A stretch of DNA of 64,000 bases, taken from NCBI RefSeq assembly GCF_002250835.2, contig NZ_NOJY02000009.1:62001-126000 (forward strand). Reading direction: 5' to 3'. This document shows, one piece after another, positions 35,107-44,161 of this stretch (positions are counted from its first letter, which is position 1; each line of letters starts with the position of its first letter). Origin of the DNA: Romboutsia weinsteinii. Its GTDB lineage: Bacteria; Bacillota; Clostridia; Peptostreptococcales; Peptostreptococcaceae. Under the pieces are notes generated by a model. It saw only the letters and a program-made list of their open reading frames with translations, did not search any database and had not been told where the DNA came from. The translations under genes were made by a program, and so were the position numbers.

Positions 35107-36423
35107 ATGAAAAGTCAAATCAACAAAGGAAATCCTATGGCCTTATTGCCATTAGGTATATTTTTATTACTATTTGTAGGAAGTGGAATTATAACAGGTG
35201 ATTTTTATAAGATGCCAGTATTAGTTGCGTTTATTATTGCAGCAGCTTTTGCACTTATATTTAACAGAAAAGAAAGTCTTCAGACGAAGATAGAAGTATT
35301 TTGTAAAGGCGCAGGTGACTTTAATATTATATTAATGGTTATGATATTTGTTTTAGCAGGTGCTTTTTCAAGTGTTGCAAAATCAATGGGTGGAGTAGAC
35401 TCAACAGTAAATTTAAGTTTATCTGTATTACCTCCAAATCTTTTATTATCAGGACTATTTATAATAGCATGCTTTATATCTGTTTCAATGGGAACGTCAA
35501 TGGGAACAATAGCAGCTTTAGGACCAATAGCTCTTGGTGTTGCAGAGAAAACAGGAATGCCAATAGCTTTAGTTATAGGAGCAGTAGTAGGTGGAGCTAT
35601 GTTTGGTGATAATTTATCAATGATATCTGATACGACAATAGCTGCAACAAGAACACAAGGGTGTGAATTAAAGGACAAGTTTAAGACAAACTTCTTAATA
35701 GTTCTTCCAGCAGCAATAATTACGGCAGTATTACTAGCTGTAGTAGCATCAGGATATGATGGTGTAGTAAAAGAATCATATAGTTATGAGATAGTTAAAG
35801 TATTACCTTATCTAGCAGTACTAATAGGTGCATTATGTGGTGTTAATGTATTTGTATTATTAGGTTCAGGGATATTATTTGCAGGAGCTATAGGAATATT
35901 TTCAAATGCATTTGATGTATTAGGTTTTATAAACGCTGTATCAGATGGTATAGTTGGAATGCAAGAAATATGTCTTTTAGTAATAGTTGTAGGTGGAGTA
36001 GTTGAAATAATTAAGTTTAACGGTGGTATAGACTTTATACTTTACTTCATAACAAGTAAAATAAAGAGCAAAAAAGGTGCTGAGTTTGGAATAGCAGCTT
36101 TAGTAAGTATAGTTGATTTATGTACAGCTAATAATACTATAGCAATAGTAACAGCTGGACCACTAGCAAAAGATATAGCTAAAGAGTATGACATAGATCC
36201 GAGAAAGAGTGCAAGTATATTAGATATATTCTCTTCTTGTTGGCAAGGTATGATTCCTTATGGAGCACAATTACTTACAGCTGCAGGTATTGCAGGAGTA
36301 TCACCACTAGAAATATTAAGATACTTATACTATCCAGGTCTAATGTTAGTGTGCGGTATAATAGCAATATCATTTGGATTACCAAAACTTAAGGCAATAA
36401 AAGAAGATAAATTAGTTGCATAA
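35107..36423 (+). CDS. metT: NhaC-family transporter, predicted methionine transporter
   Basis: A 438-residue membrane protein with about 11 hydrophobic helices, of the NhaC Na+/H+ antiporter superfamily. Conserved segments are SVSMGTSMGTIAALGPIA, GGAMFGDNLSMISDTTIAAT and DLCTANNTIAIVTAGPLA. S-box-controlled members of this family have been predicted by comparative genomics to import methionine (MetT). The SAM-I riboswitch here supports that assignment rather than pH homeostasis. The ATG at 35107 follows AAAAAGGAGA; the longer frame starts within the riboswitch. A terminator follows. Confidence 0.87.
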   Translation: MKSQINKGNPMALLPLGIFLLLFVGSGIITGDFYKMPVLVAFIIAAAFALIFNRKESLQTKIEVFCKGAGDFNIILMVMIFVLAGAFSSVAKSMGGVDSTVNLSLSVLPPNLLLSGLFIIACFISVSMGTSMGTIAALGPIALGVAEKTGMPIALVIGAVVGGAMFGDNLSMISDTTIAATRTQGCELKDKFKTNFLIVLPAAIITAVLLAVVASGYDGVVKESYSYEIVKVLPYLAVLIGALCGVNVFVLLGSGILFAGAIGIFSNAFDVLGFINAVSDGIVGMQEICLLVIVVGGVVEIIKFNGGIDFILYFITSKIKSKKGAEFGIAALVSIVDLCTANNTIAIVTAGPLAKDIAKEYDIDPRKSASILDIFSSCWQGMIPYGAQLLTAAGIAGVSPLEILRYLYYPGLMLVCGIIAISFGLPKLKAIKEDKLVA

Positions 36424-36427
36424 TTGT

Positions 36428-36455
36428 AAAAGCCATCTATATATAGATGGCTTTT
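36428..36455 (+). terminator. Terminator after metT
   Basis: AAAAGCCATCTAT and ATAGATGGCTTTT form a perfect hairpin. Confidence 0.88.
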
Positions 36456-36496
36456 GTAGTATAATAATAAGAAAATGACATGAGGGGGGAATACAC

Positions 36497-36676
36497 ATGA
36501 TAAAGGATTACTATTGTCCAAAGTGTACATCTAAACTTGAGGTGTTTGACAGTTGAGGAGCGATAAGTTATTTTTGCAAGGTTTGCAAAACACTAGTATC
36601 AAGAAAAAAAATTTTGACTAAAGAAGAAGTAGAGAAAATAAAAATTGAGGAATATGAAGATATTGAAAAATTATAA
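36497..36676 (+). pseudogene. Zinc-ribbon protein gene with in-frame TGA
   Basis: ATG at 36497 follows GGGGGGAATACAC. The frame gives MIKDYYCPKCTSKLEVFDS, then TGA (36554-36556), then GAISYFCKVCKTLVSRKKIL and onward to TAA at 36674. Both CXXC halves of a zinc ribbon are preserved on either side, and the tail stays in frame and charged. A Trp (TGG) at the stop position would give a normal 59-residue protein. It is either a very recent nonsense mutation, a sequencing error or read-through. No selenocysteine context is visible. Confidence 0.65.
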
Positions 36677-36982
36677 CGGAAAATAGCTTTATAAATTGTA
36701 AAAAATAATAAAATCATAGTAGGCTTAAGTAAAATTATTGATATTATAATTTAGTTCATATAAATAAAAACCATATTACAAATAAGTAATATTGTTTTTA
36801 TTTATAGAATTTATTAAAGATAAGAGAGAAAATGGTTACGCAGGAGAAAGAGGAGTGTTATCATATAAAATATAAACATAATACAACCGATTGCATAAGT
36901 TTTGAAATTAGATAAGCCAATATATAGAGATAGAAGCAGGGTAATTTGAAGTTTTAAAAATATGTAATTAGGGGGGATAGTA
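36677..36982. other. Non-coding gap before pgmB
   Basis: It contains an AT-rich hairpin at 36760-36805, then 36806-36966 with short broken frames only. One reads KLDKPIYRDRSRVI before a stop near 36949, faintly like the end of a GntR-UTRA regulator, as might once have controlled the maltose genes; the resemblance is weak. The GGGGGGAT ribosome site of pgmB is at the end. Confidence 0.4.
36760..36805 (+). terminator. AT-rich 20-bp hairpin, possible terminator
   Basis: ATAAATAAAAACCATATTAC pairs with GTAATATTGTTTTTATTTAT with a single mismatch around AAATAA. It may terminate the zinc-ribbon transcript. Confidence 0.55.
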
Positions 36983-37651
36983 TTGGAAGCTTTCATATTT
37001 GATTTAGATGGTGTTATAACTGATACTGCGCACTATCATTATATAGCTTGGAAAGAACTTGCTAAAAGTATAAATATAGACATAGATGAAAAGTTCAATG
37101 AATCATTAAAAGGAATAAGTAGATTAGAATCTCTAGAAAGCATTTTAAAACTTAAAGGAAGAGAATATGATTTTAGTTATGAAGAAAAAGTAATATTAGC
37201 AAATAAAAAAAATGATTACTATAAAGAATTGATAAAAAATGTAACACCAAAAGATATTTTACCAGGCATAAAAGAACTACTAAATGAGACAAAAGATAAG
37301 GGAATAAAAATAGGATTAGCATCAGCAAGTAAAAATGCAGATGCAGTTTTACAAAATCTTCAACTTAAAGATTACTTTGATTTTGTAGCAGATGCTTCTA
37401 AATGTACACAAAGTAAACCGAATCCAGAGATATTTTTGATGGCAATAAAAGGTCTTAATGTAGATCCTAAAGATTGTATAGGATTTGAAGATGCAAGTGC
37501 TGGAATAGAAGCTATAAACTCAGCTAATATGTATTCAGTGGGTATTGGTGATGAAAATGTGCTAAAAGAGGCTAATTATATAGTAAAAAATACAACTGAT
37601 CTAGACTTTAATACACTCATAAAGAAATATATACAATATTATAGTAAATAA
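36983..37651 (+). CDS. pgmB: Beta-phosphoglucomutase
   Basis: A 222-residue HAD-superfamily enzyme converting beta-glucose 1-phosphate to glucose 6-phosphate. The catalytic loop FDLDGVITD provides Asp7 and Asp9. The cap domain follows, then LASASKNADAVL, SKPNPEIF and GFEDASAGIEA. The start is a TTG at 36983 preceded by GGGGGGATAG. The gene lies 22 bp before maltose phosphorylase, whose product is exactly its substrate, so the two form a maltose-use operon. Confidence 0.93.
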   Translation: MEAFIFDLDGVITDTAHYHYIAWKELAKSINIDIDEKFNESLKGISRLESLESILKLKGREYDFSYEEKVILANKKNDYYKELIKNVTPKDILPGIKELLNETKDKGIKIGLASASKNADAVLQNLQLKDYFDFVADASKCTQSKPNPEIFLMAIKGLNVDPKDCIGFEDASAGIEAINSANMYSVGIGDENVLKEANYIVKNTTDLDFNTLIKKYIQYYSK

Positions 37652-37673
37652 GAAAAATTATGGGGGATTTATT

Positions 37674-39992
37674 ATGCAACGTTTATTTAAGAATATAAAT
37701 GAATGGAAGATAATACAAGATGAGATAGAAATTAAAGAAAATAGATTAGCTGAATCTATAATGAGTATAGGTAATGGATATATGGGGATGAGAGGTAACT
37801 ATGAAGAATATTACTCAAAAGATAGTCACAGGGGTTCATATATAGCAGGGATTTGGTATCCAGATAAAACTCGAGTTGGTTGGTGGAAAAATGGATATCC
37901 AGAGTACTTTGGAAAAGTTCCAAATAGCGTAAATTTCATAGGTATAGATATATACATTAATGGGAAACAGCTTGATTTAGCTAAATTTAAGATAAAGAGT
38001 TTTTATAGAGAACTAGATATGAAAAATGGAGTTTTATCTCGTAAATTTACAGTAGATGTTGATGGATATGAAATAGAAGCAAGTGTTACTAGGTTTTTAA
38101 GTATAGTTACTAAAGAACTAGGTACTATAAAATACGATATAAAGGCTTTAAATTTCTCTGGAGAAGTAATGTTTGTTCCATATTTAGATTCAAATGTCAA
38201 AAATGAAGACTCTAACTATGAAGAAAATTTCTGGGTTAATTTAGAAAGCAATAGTAATGAAAACTATGGAAATATAGTTTGTAGAACAAAAGAAAATATA
38301 TTCAATACAGAGATATTTACAGTTTGTGCTGCAATGGGTATAAAGTCTAGTAAAAAACCTAAAGAAGTTACTTTTAAAAATAAAGAATACTATAGTTCAA
38401 ATACAATAGTACTTGATATTGAAAAAGATGAAACTGTAGGCATAGAAAAGTATGTAGCAATAACAACTACTAGAGATTATAATGAAAATGAATTAATCGA
38501 AGTTGCAAATAAAATATTAGTTAACGAAATTTCAAAAGGTTATGAGACTATATTAAAAGAGCAGTGTAATGCATGGAATAAAAGATGGGAAAGTGCAGAT
38601 ATAAATATAAGAGGAAATCAATTTGCACAGCAAGGTATAAGATATAACTTATTTCAATTATTCTCTACATACTATGGAGATGATGCAAGATTAAATATTG
38701 GGCCAAAAGGATTTACAGGAGAAAAGTATGGCGGAGCAACTTATTGGGATACAGAAGCGTATTGCCTTTCTCTATATCTTGCAACTACAAATAAAGAAAT
38801 AGGAAAAAACTTATTAACATATAGGCATAATCAATTACAACAAGCAAAAGATAATGCAAAGCAGTTGGGTCTAAGTGGAGCACTATATCCTATGGTTACT
38901 TTTAATGGTGTAGAGTGTCACAATGAATGGGAAATTACATTTGAAGAAATTCATAGAAATGCAAGTATGGTTTATGCCATATACAATTATACTACTTACA
39001 ATTCAGATAATAGCTATATAAAAGAAAAAGGAATAGATATTATAGTAGAAGTAGCAAGATTTTGGGAAAGTAGAGTACACTATTCGCCAAGGAAAGAAAT
39101 GTATATGATTCATGGTGTTACAGGACCAAATGAATATGAAAATAACGTAAATAATAACTGGTACACAAACTATATGGCTAAATGGTGTTTAGAATATGCT
39201 TGTGAAAACATAGAAATGCTAAAAATTGAGTGTCCAGAAGCTATAGATAGAAACCATGTAACTATAGAAGAATCCAGCAACTGGCTAAATATTGCACAAA
39301 AGATGTATCTTCCTTATGATAAGGATTTAGATATATTTGTTCAACATGATACTTATTTAGATAAAGAATTTATAAAAGTAAATGAGTTATCTAAAGAAAA
39401 TTTACCTCTAAATCAAAATTGGTCTTGGGATAAGATACTTAGATCTTGTTTTATAAAGCAAGCTGACGTATTACAAGGTATTTACTACTTTAGCGAAAGG
39501 TTTAGTAAAGAGCAAATAAAGAAAAACTTTGATTTCTATGAGATGTATACAGTCCATGAATCATCACTATCAGCATGCATATATTCTATAATTGCATCAA
39601 AAGTTGATAATTTAGATAAAGCATATGAGTTATATTCAAGGGCAGCGAGGCTTGATTTAGATAACTACAATAATGATACTGAAGATGGGCTTCATATAAC
39701 TTCTATGTCAGGAGCTTGGCTTTGTATAGTACACGGGTTTGCAGGTATGAAGGTTTTAGGTAATAAACTTCATTTTGAACCAAAACTTCCCAATAATTTG
39801 CAAGGATACTCATTTAATATAAATTATAGAGATACTACTTTAAATATAGAGGTTGATGAAGAGTTGGTTAATATTAAAAATACTGGTGATAAATCTGTTG
39901 AAATTAATTTATACGGGCAAGACTACAATCTAGAAGATAAGATACAAGTAAGTTTATATAAAATAAGTAATAATGCAGAGAGTAATGCATAA
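37674..39992 (+). CDS. Glycoside hydrolase family 65 maltose phosphorylase
   Basis: A 772-residue cytoplasmic inverting phosphorylase splitting maltose with phosphate into beta-glucose 1-phosphate and glucose. The domain order is an N-terminal beta-sandwich (about 1-270), a linker, an (alpha/alpha)6 barrel (about 320-690) and a short C-terminal beta sheet. The general acid is Glu487 in HGVTGPNEYENNVNNNW, a form seen in maltose phosphorylases, and HITSMSGAW binds phosphate. Kojibiose or trehalose phosphorylase activity is less likely from that motif. Partner pgmB is upstream. No transporter gene is adjacent. A shared terminator with iolR follows. Confidence 0.9.
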   Translation: MQRLFKNINEWKIIQDEIEIKENRLAESIMSIGNGYMGMRGNYEEYYSKDSHRGSYIAGIWYPDKTRVGWWKNGYPEYFGKVPNSVNFIGIDIYINGKQLDLAKFKIKSFYRELDMKNGVLSRKFTVDVDGYEIEASVTRFLSIVTKELGTIKYDIKALNFSGEVMFVPYLDSNVKNEDSNYEENFWVNLESNSNENYGNIVCRTKENIFNTEIFTVCAAMGIKSSKKPKEVTFKNKEYYSSNTIVLDIEKDETVGIEKYVAITTTRDYNENELIEVANKILVNEISKGYETILKEQCNAWNKRWESADINIRGNQFAQQGIRYNLFQLFSTYYGDDARLNIGPKGFTGEKYGGATYWDTEAYCLSLYLATTNKEIGKNLLTYRHNQLQQAKDNAKQLGLSGALYPMVTFNGVECHNEWEITFEEIHRNASMVYAIYNYTTYNSDNSYIKEKGIDIIVEVARFWESRVHYSPRKEMYMIHGVTGPNEYENNVNNNWYTNYMAKWCLEYACENIEMLKIECPEAIDRNHVTIEESSNWLNIAQKMYLPYDKDLDIFVQHDTYLDKEFIKVNELSKENLPLNQNWSWDKILRSCFIKQADVLQGIYYFSERFSKEQIKKNFDFYEMYTVHESSLSACIYSIIASKVDNLDKAYELYSRAARLDLDNYNNDTEDGLHITSMSGAWLCIVHGFAGMKVLGNKLHFEPKLPNNLQGYSFNINYRDTTLNIEVDEELVNIKNTGDKSVEINLYGQDYNLEDKIQVSLYKISNNAESNA

Positions 39993-40009
39993 TTAAACAG
40001 ATATAAAAA

Positions 40010-40042
40010 ATAAGCTGTTTCAAATTTTGAAACAGCTTATTC
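40010..40042. terminator. Bidirectional terminator
   Basis: AATAAGCTGTTTCAAA pairs with TTTGAAACAGCTTATT around 1-2 bases, between the convergent maltose phosphorylase and iolR genes. Confidence 0.88.
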
Positions 40043-40049
40043 AATAATA

Positions 40050-40808
40050 TTAATCTGTAATTATCAAATTAATACTATTTTCTTTCGTATATTCAACATA
40101 CTTTTTACTAGGTAAAGAATTAGTAATTATACTATTAACATCTCTTATATCAGCATAGGTAACTAGTGCAGCAGAATCAAACTTTGTTGAATCAACTAGC
40201 AAAAAAGACTCAGAAGATTTATCAATAGCAAGCCTTTTTATTTCAGATTCAAGTGGATGAGAGTTTGTAATTCCACCTTCAATCGATATTCCTGTAGATG
40301 CCATAAATGATTTATTAATGTTATACTTTCTTAACATTGAAATAGTATCAATTCCAACAAATGAATTAGTTTCTCTTATTAATGAACCAGGTAGTGTAAT
40401 AATATTTAAATTTGGGTAATTTAAAGACTTAACTATTATTTCTAAGTTGTTAGTTAATATTGTTACATTATGTTTATCTTTCATATAATCTATCATATTT
40501 AATGTTGTAGTACCAGAGTCCATAAATATTATGTCTCCATCATTAACAAACTCAGCAGCACACCTACCTAAATCTATCTTAAAATTCATATTCTTAATAT
40601 TTCTCTCATCAAAAGGTACTAATGAAGACTCATCATTTACAGATACTCCACCATAAACCTTTTTTATAGAACCTTTTAAAACAAGCTCATTAAGATCTCT
40701 TCTTATTGTATTCTTAGATACTTCAAATACTTCACATAAAGTATCTAAAGAAACTGTTTTATTTTCAATAATATAATTTTCTAAATCTAAGATTCTATTA
40801 GAACGCAT
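40050..40808 (-). CDS. iolR: DeoR-family repressor of the inositol locus
   Basis: A 252-residue DeoR regulator. The N-terminal winged helix (SLDTLCEVFEVSKNTIRRDL) is followed by a DeoR C-terminal sugar-phosphate sensing domain with FMDSGTTTLNMIDYM-like residues (IFMDSGTTTLN). It is divergent from the iol operon, the position of IolR in other Firmicutes, where 2-deoxy-5-keto-gluconate 6-phosphate releases the repressor. The ATG at 40808 is chosen because GGAGGTG lies inside the 5-residue longer form. Confidence 0.88.
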   Translation of the reverse strand: MRSNRILDLENYIIENKTVSLDTLCEVFEVSKNTIRRDLNELVLKGSIKKVYGGVSVNDESSLVPFDERNIKNMNFKIDLGRCAAEFVNDGDIIFMDSGTTTLNMIDYMKDKHNVTILTNNLEIIVKSLNYPNLNIITLPGSLIRETNSFVGIDTISMLRKYNINKSFMASTGISIEGGITNSHPLESEIKRLAIDKSSESFLLVDSTKFDSAALVTYADIRDVNSIITNSLPSKKYVEYTKENSINLIITD

Positions 40809-40958
40809 TATTTTCACCTCCAAAACTTAATCAAATTATGTGTATATTTATAATTATACAATAGATATAACCATAAAGAAACCATTTGTTTGATAAAGTT
40901 AACAAAAACTTTATAAAAAGTTAATCAAAAAATAATAAAAAACTTTCGAAAAAATACT

Positions 40959-40987
40959 TGCGCTTTTGGTATATGTTGGATTATAAT
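40959..40987 (+). promoter_or_regulatory. Promoter of the iol operon
   Basis: TTGCGC (40959-40964), 17 bp, TATAAT (40982-40987). The leader to the first ATG is about 125 nt. TTTTGGTATATG lies between the boxes and resembles an inverted copy of the downstream repeat. Confidence 0.7.
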
Positions 40988-41008
40988 TTAGTTAAGAAAT
41001 GAGATTTA

Positions 41009-41057
41009 ACCAAAATATACTCAAAACTTTGTATATATATTACCAAAATATACAAAG
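41009..41057. promoter_or_regulatory. Candidate IolR operators
   Basis: ACCAAAATATAC occurs at 41009-41020 and 41042-41053, 33 bp apart (three helical turns). An inverted repeat CTTTGTATA (41027-41035) and TATACAAAG (41049-41057) overlaps the second copy. The sites lie downstream of the promoter, in the iolR-adh intergenic region, and could serve IolR repression of both directions. Confidence 0.55.
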
Positions 41058-41116
41058 AATTATACATAATTGAGTATTTATAAAATATATAATCAATTAA
41101 ATACAGGGGGGATAGT

Positions 41117-42289
41117 ATGGCTAGTTTATTCATAGTACCAAATAAAACTATAGTTGGGGAGAACGCTTTAGAGTTATCTAAAGATCAAATAAAAGGTTTT
41201 GGAAAAAAAGCATTAATAATAACTGATAATATGATGGTTAAGTTAGGCAATGTAGATAAAGTTACTAAAGTTATTGAGGATATAAATTTAAAGTATGAAG
41301 TTTATAGTAATGTAAATAGTGAGCCTACAGATGAAATAGTAGAAGGCGGAATTAATTTATATAAAGAATCAGGATGTGACTTTTTAATTGCATTAGGTGG
41401 AGGATCGCCAATAGATGCAATGAAAGCAATAGGTGCAATGATTACAAATCCAGGAGAAATTACAGACTACTTAGGAAAGGTAATTGAAAATCAACCACCA
41501 ACAATGGTAGCAATACCGACTACAGCAGGGACAGGATCAGAAGCTACACAGTTTACAATAATTTCGGATACTAAAAGAAATATAAAAATGCTATTAAAAG
41601 GAGCAAGTTTAATACCTAATTTAGCAATAGTTGATCCAATGTTTACATTAACTGCTCCAAAGGCTGTAACAGCAGCAACAGGTGTTGATGCCTTAACTCA
41701 TGCAATAGAAGCTTATACATCAAAAAAATCTCAATCATTATCAGATACATTTGCTTTATCTGCTGTTAAAAGAATATTTGAAAATCTTCCAGTGGCATAT
41801 GAGGATGGAAGTAATATACAGGCGAGAAGTGAAATGGCAATAGGTTCTTTAGAAGCAGGTATAGCATTTAACAATTCATCAGTAACAATTGTTCATGGTA
41901 TGAGTAGACCGATAGGTGCACTATATCATGTACCACACGGACTATCAAATGCAATGTTATTAAAAGATTGCTTAGAGTTTGCAAAAGATGGATGTGTAGA
42001 AAGATTTGATGATTTAGCAAAAGCTATTGGAATAAATGTAGAAACTAAAGAAGAAGGTGCTACATTATTTGTAGAAGCTGTTAAAGATTTATGTAACAAG
42101 TTAAATATAATGACTCTAGAAGAGTTTGGAATAGAAAGAGAAGTATTTTTAAATAGCTTAGATAAAATGGCTGATGATGCTTTAGAAAGTGGAAGTCCAG
42201 GAAATACAATGAGAGTTCCTTCTAAGGAAGACATAATAGAAATATACAAATCTCTGATGAAAGTAGGGGTTGGTTGTGGCGTTAGTTAA
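41117..42289 (+). CDS. Iron-containing alcohol dehydrogenase of the inositol operon
   Basis: A 390-residue group III alcohol dehydrogenase of the lactaldehyde/1,3-propanediol dehydrogenase branch. The NAD loop is GGGSPID (94-100) and the metal ligands are Asp191, His195, His260 and His274. It is the first gene of the iol operon and overlaps iolJ by 14 bp. Because no IolA is present, the likely job is reduction of malonate semialdehyde to 3-hydroxypropionate with NADH. That role is inferred from context, not from the sequence. GGGGGGATAG precedes the ATG. Confidence 0.88.
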   Translation: MASLFIVPNKTIVGENALELSKDQIKGFGKKALIITDNMMVKLGNVDKVTKVIEDINLKYEVYSNVNSEPTDEIVEGGINLYKESGCDFLIALGGGSPIDAMKAIGAMITNPGEITDYLGKVIENQPPTMVAIPTTAGTGSEATQFTIISDTKRNIKMLLKGASLIPNLAIVDPMFTLTAPKAVTAATGVDALTHAIEAYTSKKSQSLSDTFALSAVKRIFENLPVAYEDGSNIQARSEMAIGSLEAGIAFNNSSVTIVHGMSRPIGALYHVPHGLSNAMLLKDCLEFAKDGCVERFDDLAKAIGINVETKEEGATLFVEAVKDLCNKLNIMTLEEFGIEREVFLNSLDKMADDALESGSPGNTMRVPSKEDIIEIYKSLMKVGVGCGVS

Positions 42290-43121
42290 TATGAAAAAAC
42301 TATTACATGATGCTAAGCAAGGAGAGTATGCTGTTGGAGCTTTCAATATGGCAAATATGGAAACAGTTATGGGAGCTATAAAAGCAGCAGAAGACTTAAA
42401 TTCACCAATTATACTTCAAATAGCAGAGGCAAGATTAAATTATTCACCAATTGAATTGATAGGTCCAATAATGATTGAGGCTGCAAAAAATTCAAGGGTA
42501 GACGTAGCAGTAAACTTTGACCATGGTCTTACTTTAGAAAATATAAAGAAGGCACTTGATTTAGGTTTTACATCAGTGATGATAGATGGATCTAAATTAC
42601 CATTAGAAGAAAACATAGATTTAACTAAGAAAGTAATAGAGGAAGCTAAAAGGAATGGAGCAAGTGTAGAGGCAGAGGTAGGAAGAGTTGGCGGTAGTGA
42701 AGATGGAAGTGAAAATATTAATATTGCTTATACAGAATTAGAAGATGCCAGGAAGTTTGTAGATGATACAGATGTAAACTTCTTAGCTGTGGCAATAGGA
42801 AATGCTCACGGAGTATATTCAGGAGAACCAAATCTTAACTTTGAAGTACTTAAAAATATTTCAAAAGAAATAGAAAAGCCACTAGTATTACATGGGGGAA
42901 CTGGAATAAGTGAAGAAGATTTTAGAAAATCTGTTAAATATGGAATTAGCAAGATAAATATTGCCACATCAACGTTTAACTCAGTAAGTGATAGTGTAAA
43001 AGAAACTTACAATAATAATAATAATATTAATTATTTTGATATAAGTAGTGCTCAAGCAGTAGGAGCTTATAACAATGTATATAAACACATAAAGGTTTTC
43101 CAAAGTGAAAATAAATGTTAA
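42276..43121 (+). CDS. iolJ: Class II aldolase IolJ (2-deoxy-5-keto-gluconate 6-phosphate aldolase)
   Basis: A 281-residue zinc-dependent class II aldolase. Zinc ligands are in NFDHGLTLEN, AIGNAHGVYSGEP and LVLHGGTGIS; SVMIDGSKLPLEENI and SVEAEVGRVGG are the family motifs. In the iol operon it should cleave 2-deoxy-5-keto-gluconate 6-phosphate to dihydroxyacetone phosphate and malonate semialdehyde. The GTG at 42276 is preferred (MALVNMKKLL, with AGGGG 6 bp before). A fructose-bisphosphate aldolase would be similar in sequence, so context decides. Confidence 0.88.
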   Translation: MALVNMKKLLHDAKQGEYAVGAFNMANMETVMGAIKAAEDLNSPIILQIAEARLNYSPIELIGPIMIEAAKNSRVDVAVNFDHGLTLENIKKALDLGFTSVMIDGSKLPLEENIDLTKKVIEEAKRNGASVEAEVGRVGGSEDGSENINIAYTELEDARKFVDDTDVNFLAVAIGNAHGVYSGEPNLNFEVLKNISKEIEKPLVLHGGTGISEEDFRKSVKYGISKINIATSTFNSVSDSVKETYNNNNNINYFDISSAQAVGAYNNVYKHIKVFQSENKC

Positions 43122-43132
43122 GGGGGATTACA

Positions 43133-44149
43133 ATGAGTTACATTAAGTTTGAACAAAATAGAGAGATTGATATAGTTCCAATAGGAAGAGTTGCAATAGA
43201 TTTCAACCCAGTAGATATTCACATGACATTAGCTGAAAGTACAACTTTTAGAAAATATCTAGGAGGTTCTCCAGCAAATATAGCAGTTGGTGTTTCCAGA
43301 TTAGGTAAAAAAGTAGGATTTATAGGTAAGGTTTCAGATGATAGATTTGGTGATTTTGTTGTAAATTACTTTGATAAAGAGGGAATAGATACATCAAGAA
43401 TAGTAAGAGCTAAAAATGGAGAATCTTTAGGATTAACTTTTACAGAGATACTAAGTCCTACAGAAAGTTCTATATTAATGTATAGAAACGGTGTTGCAGA
43501 TTTAATGCTAGATGTTGATGATATAGATGAAGAATATATCAAAAATGCTAAAGCTATAGTAATTTCGGGAACAGCTCTTTGCCAAAGTCCATCAAGAGAG
43601 GCATCTCTTAAAGCTGTTGAAATAGCAAAAAAACATAATACAGTTGTAATATTTGATGTAGATTACAGAGCTTACAACTGGAAAAATGAGGATGAAATAT
43701 CTATATATTATTCTTTAGTAGCAAAAAATAGTGATATAATAATAGGATCTAGAGAAGAATTTGACTTAACAGAGGGATTAATAGCAAAAAATAGTAATGA
43801 TGAAGAAACAGCTAAAAGATGGTTAGAATATGGTAATAAAATAGTAGTAATAAAACATGGTAAAGAAGGATCAACTGCTTATACTAACGATGGTAGACAA
43901 TTCAATATAAAACCTTTCCCAGTAAAATTATTAAAATCATTTGGTGGAGGAGATGCATATGCATCAGCATTTATATATGGTTTATTAGAAGGATGGGAAG
44001 TTATAGATTGTCTTGAGTTTGGTAGTGCATCAGCTGCTATGTTAGTAGCAAGCCATAGTTGTTCTGATGACATGCCAAGTGCAGAAAGTGTTAGTGAATT
44101 TATTGAAGAAGCTAAAAAAGAACATGGAGAAATGGTAGCAAGAGCTTAA
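43133..44149 (+). CDS. iolC: 5-dehydro-2-deoxygluconokinase IolC
   Basis: A 338-residue PfkB/ribokinase-family kinase. SPANIAVGVSRLGKKVGFIG and the C-terminal anion hole with catalytic Asp, SFGGGDAYASAFIYG, are the two PfkB signatures. It phosphorylates 5-dehydro-2-deoxy-D-gluconate at C6. The ATG at 43133 follows AAGGGGGATTAC; the longer form begins before that site. The gene starts 11 bp after iolJ. Confidence 0.92.
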   Translation: MSYIKFEQNREIDIVPIGRVAIDFNPVDIHMTLAESTTFRKYLGGSPANIAVGVSRLGKKVGFIGKVSDDRFGDFVVNYFDKEGIDTSRIVRAKNGESLGLTFTEILSPTESSILMYRNGVADLMLDVDDIDEEYIKNAKAIVISGTALCQSPSREASLKAVEIAKKHNTVVIFDVDYRAYNWKNEDEISIYYSLVAKNSDIIIGSREEFDLTEGLIAKNSNDEETAKRWLEYGNKIVVIKHGKEGSTAYTNDGRQFNIKPFPVKLLKSFGGGDAYASAFIYGLLEGWEVIDCLEFGSASAAMLVASHSCSDDMPSAESVSEFIEEAKKEHGEMVARA

Positions 44150-44161
44150 GGGGGAAATTGT

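Noticed and set aside
36554-36556. Selenocysteine codon in the zinc-ribbon gene
   Set aside because: The TGA is not at a catalytic cysteine position; both CXXC pairs are intact, and no bacterial SECIS-like hairpin follows it.
36900-36966. Possible GntR-UTRA regulator remnant before pgmB
   Set aside because: Only one short weak match and no recognisable DNA-binding part.
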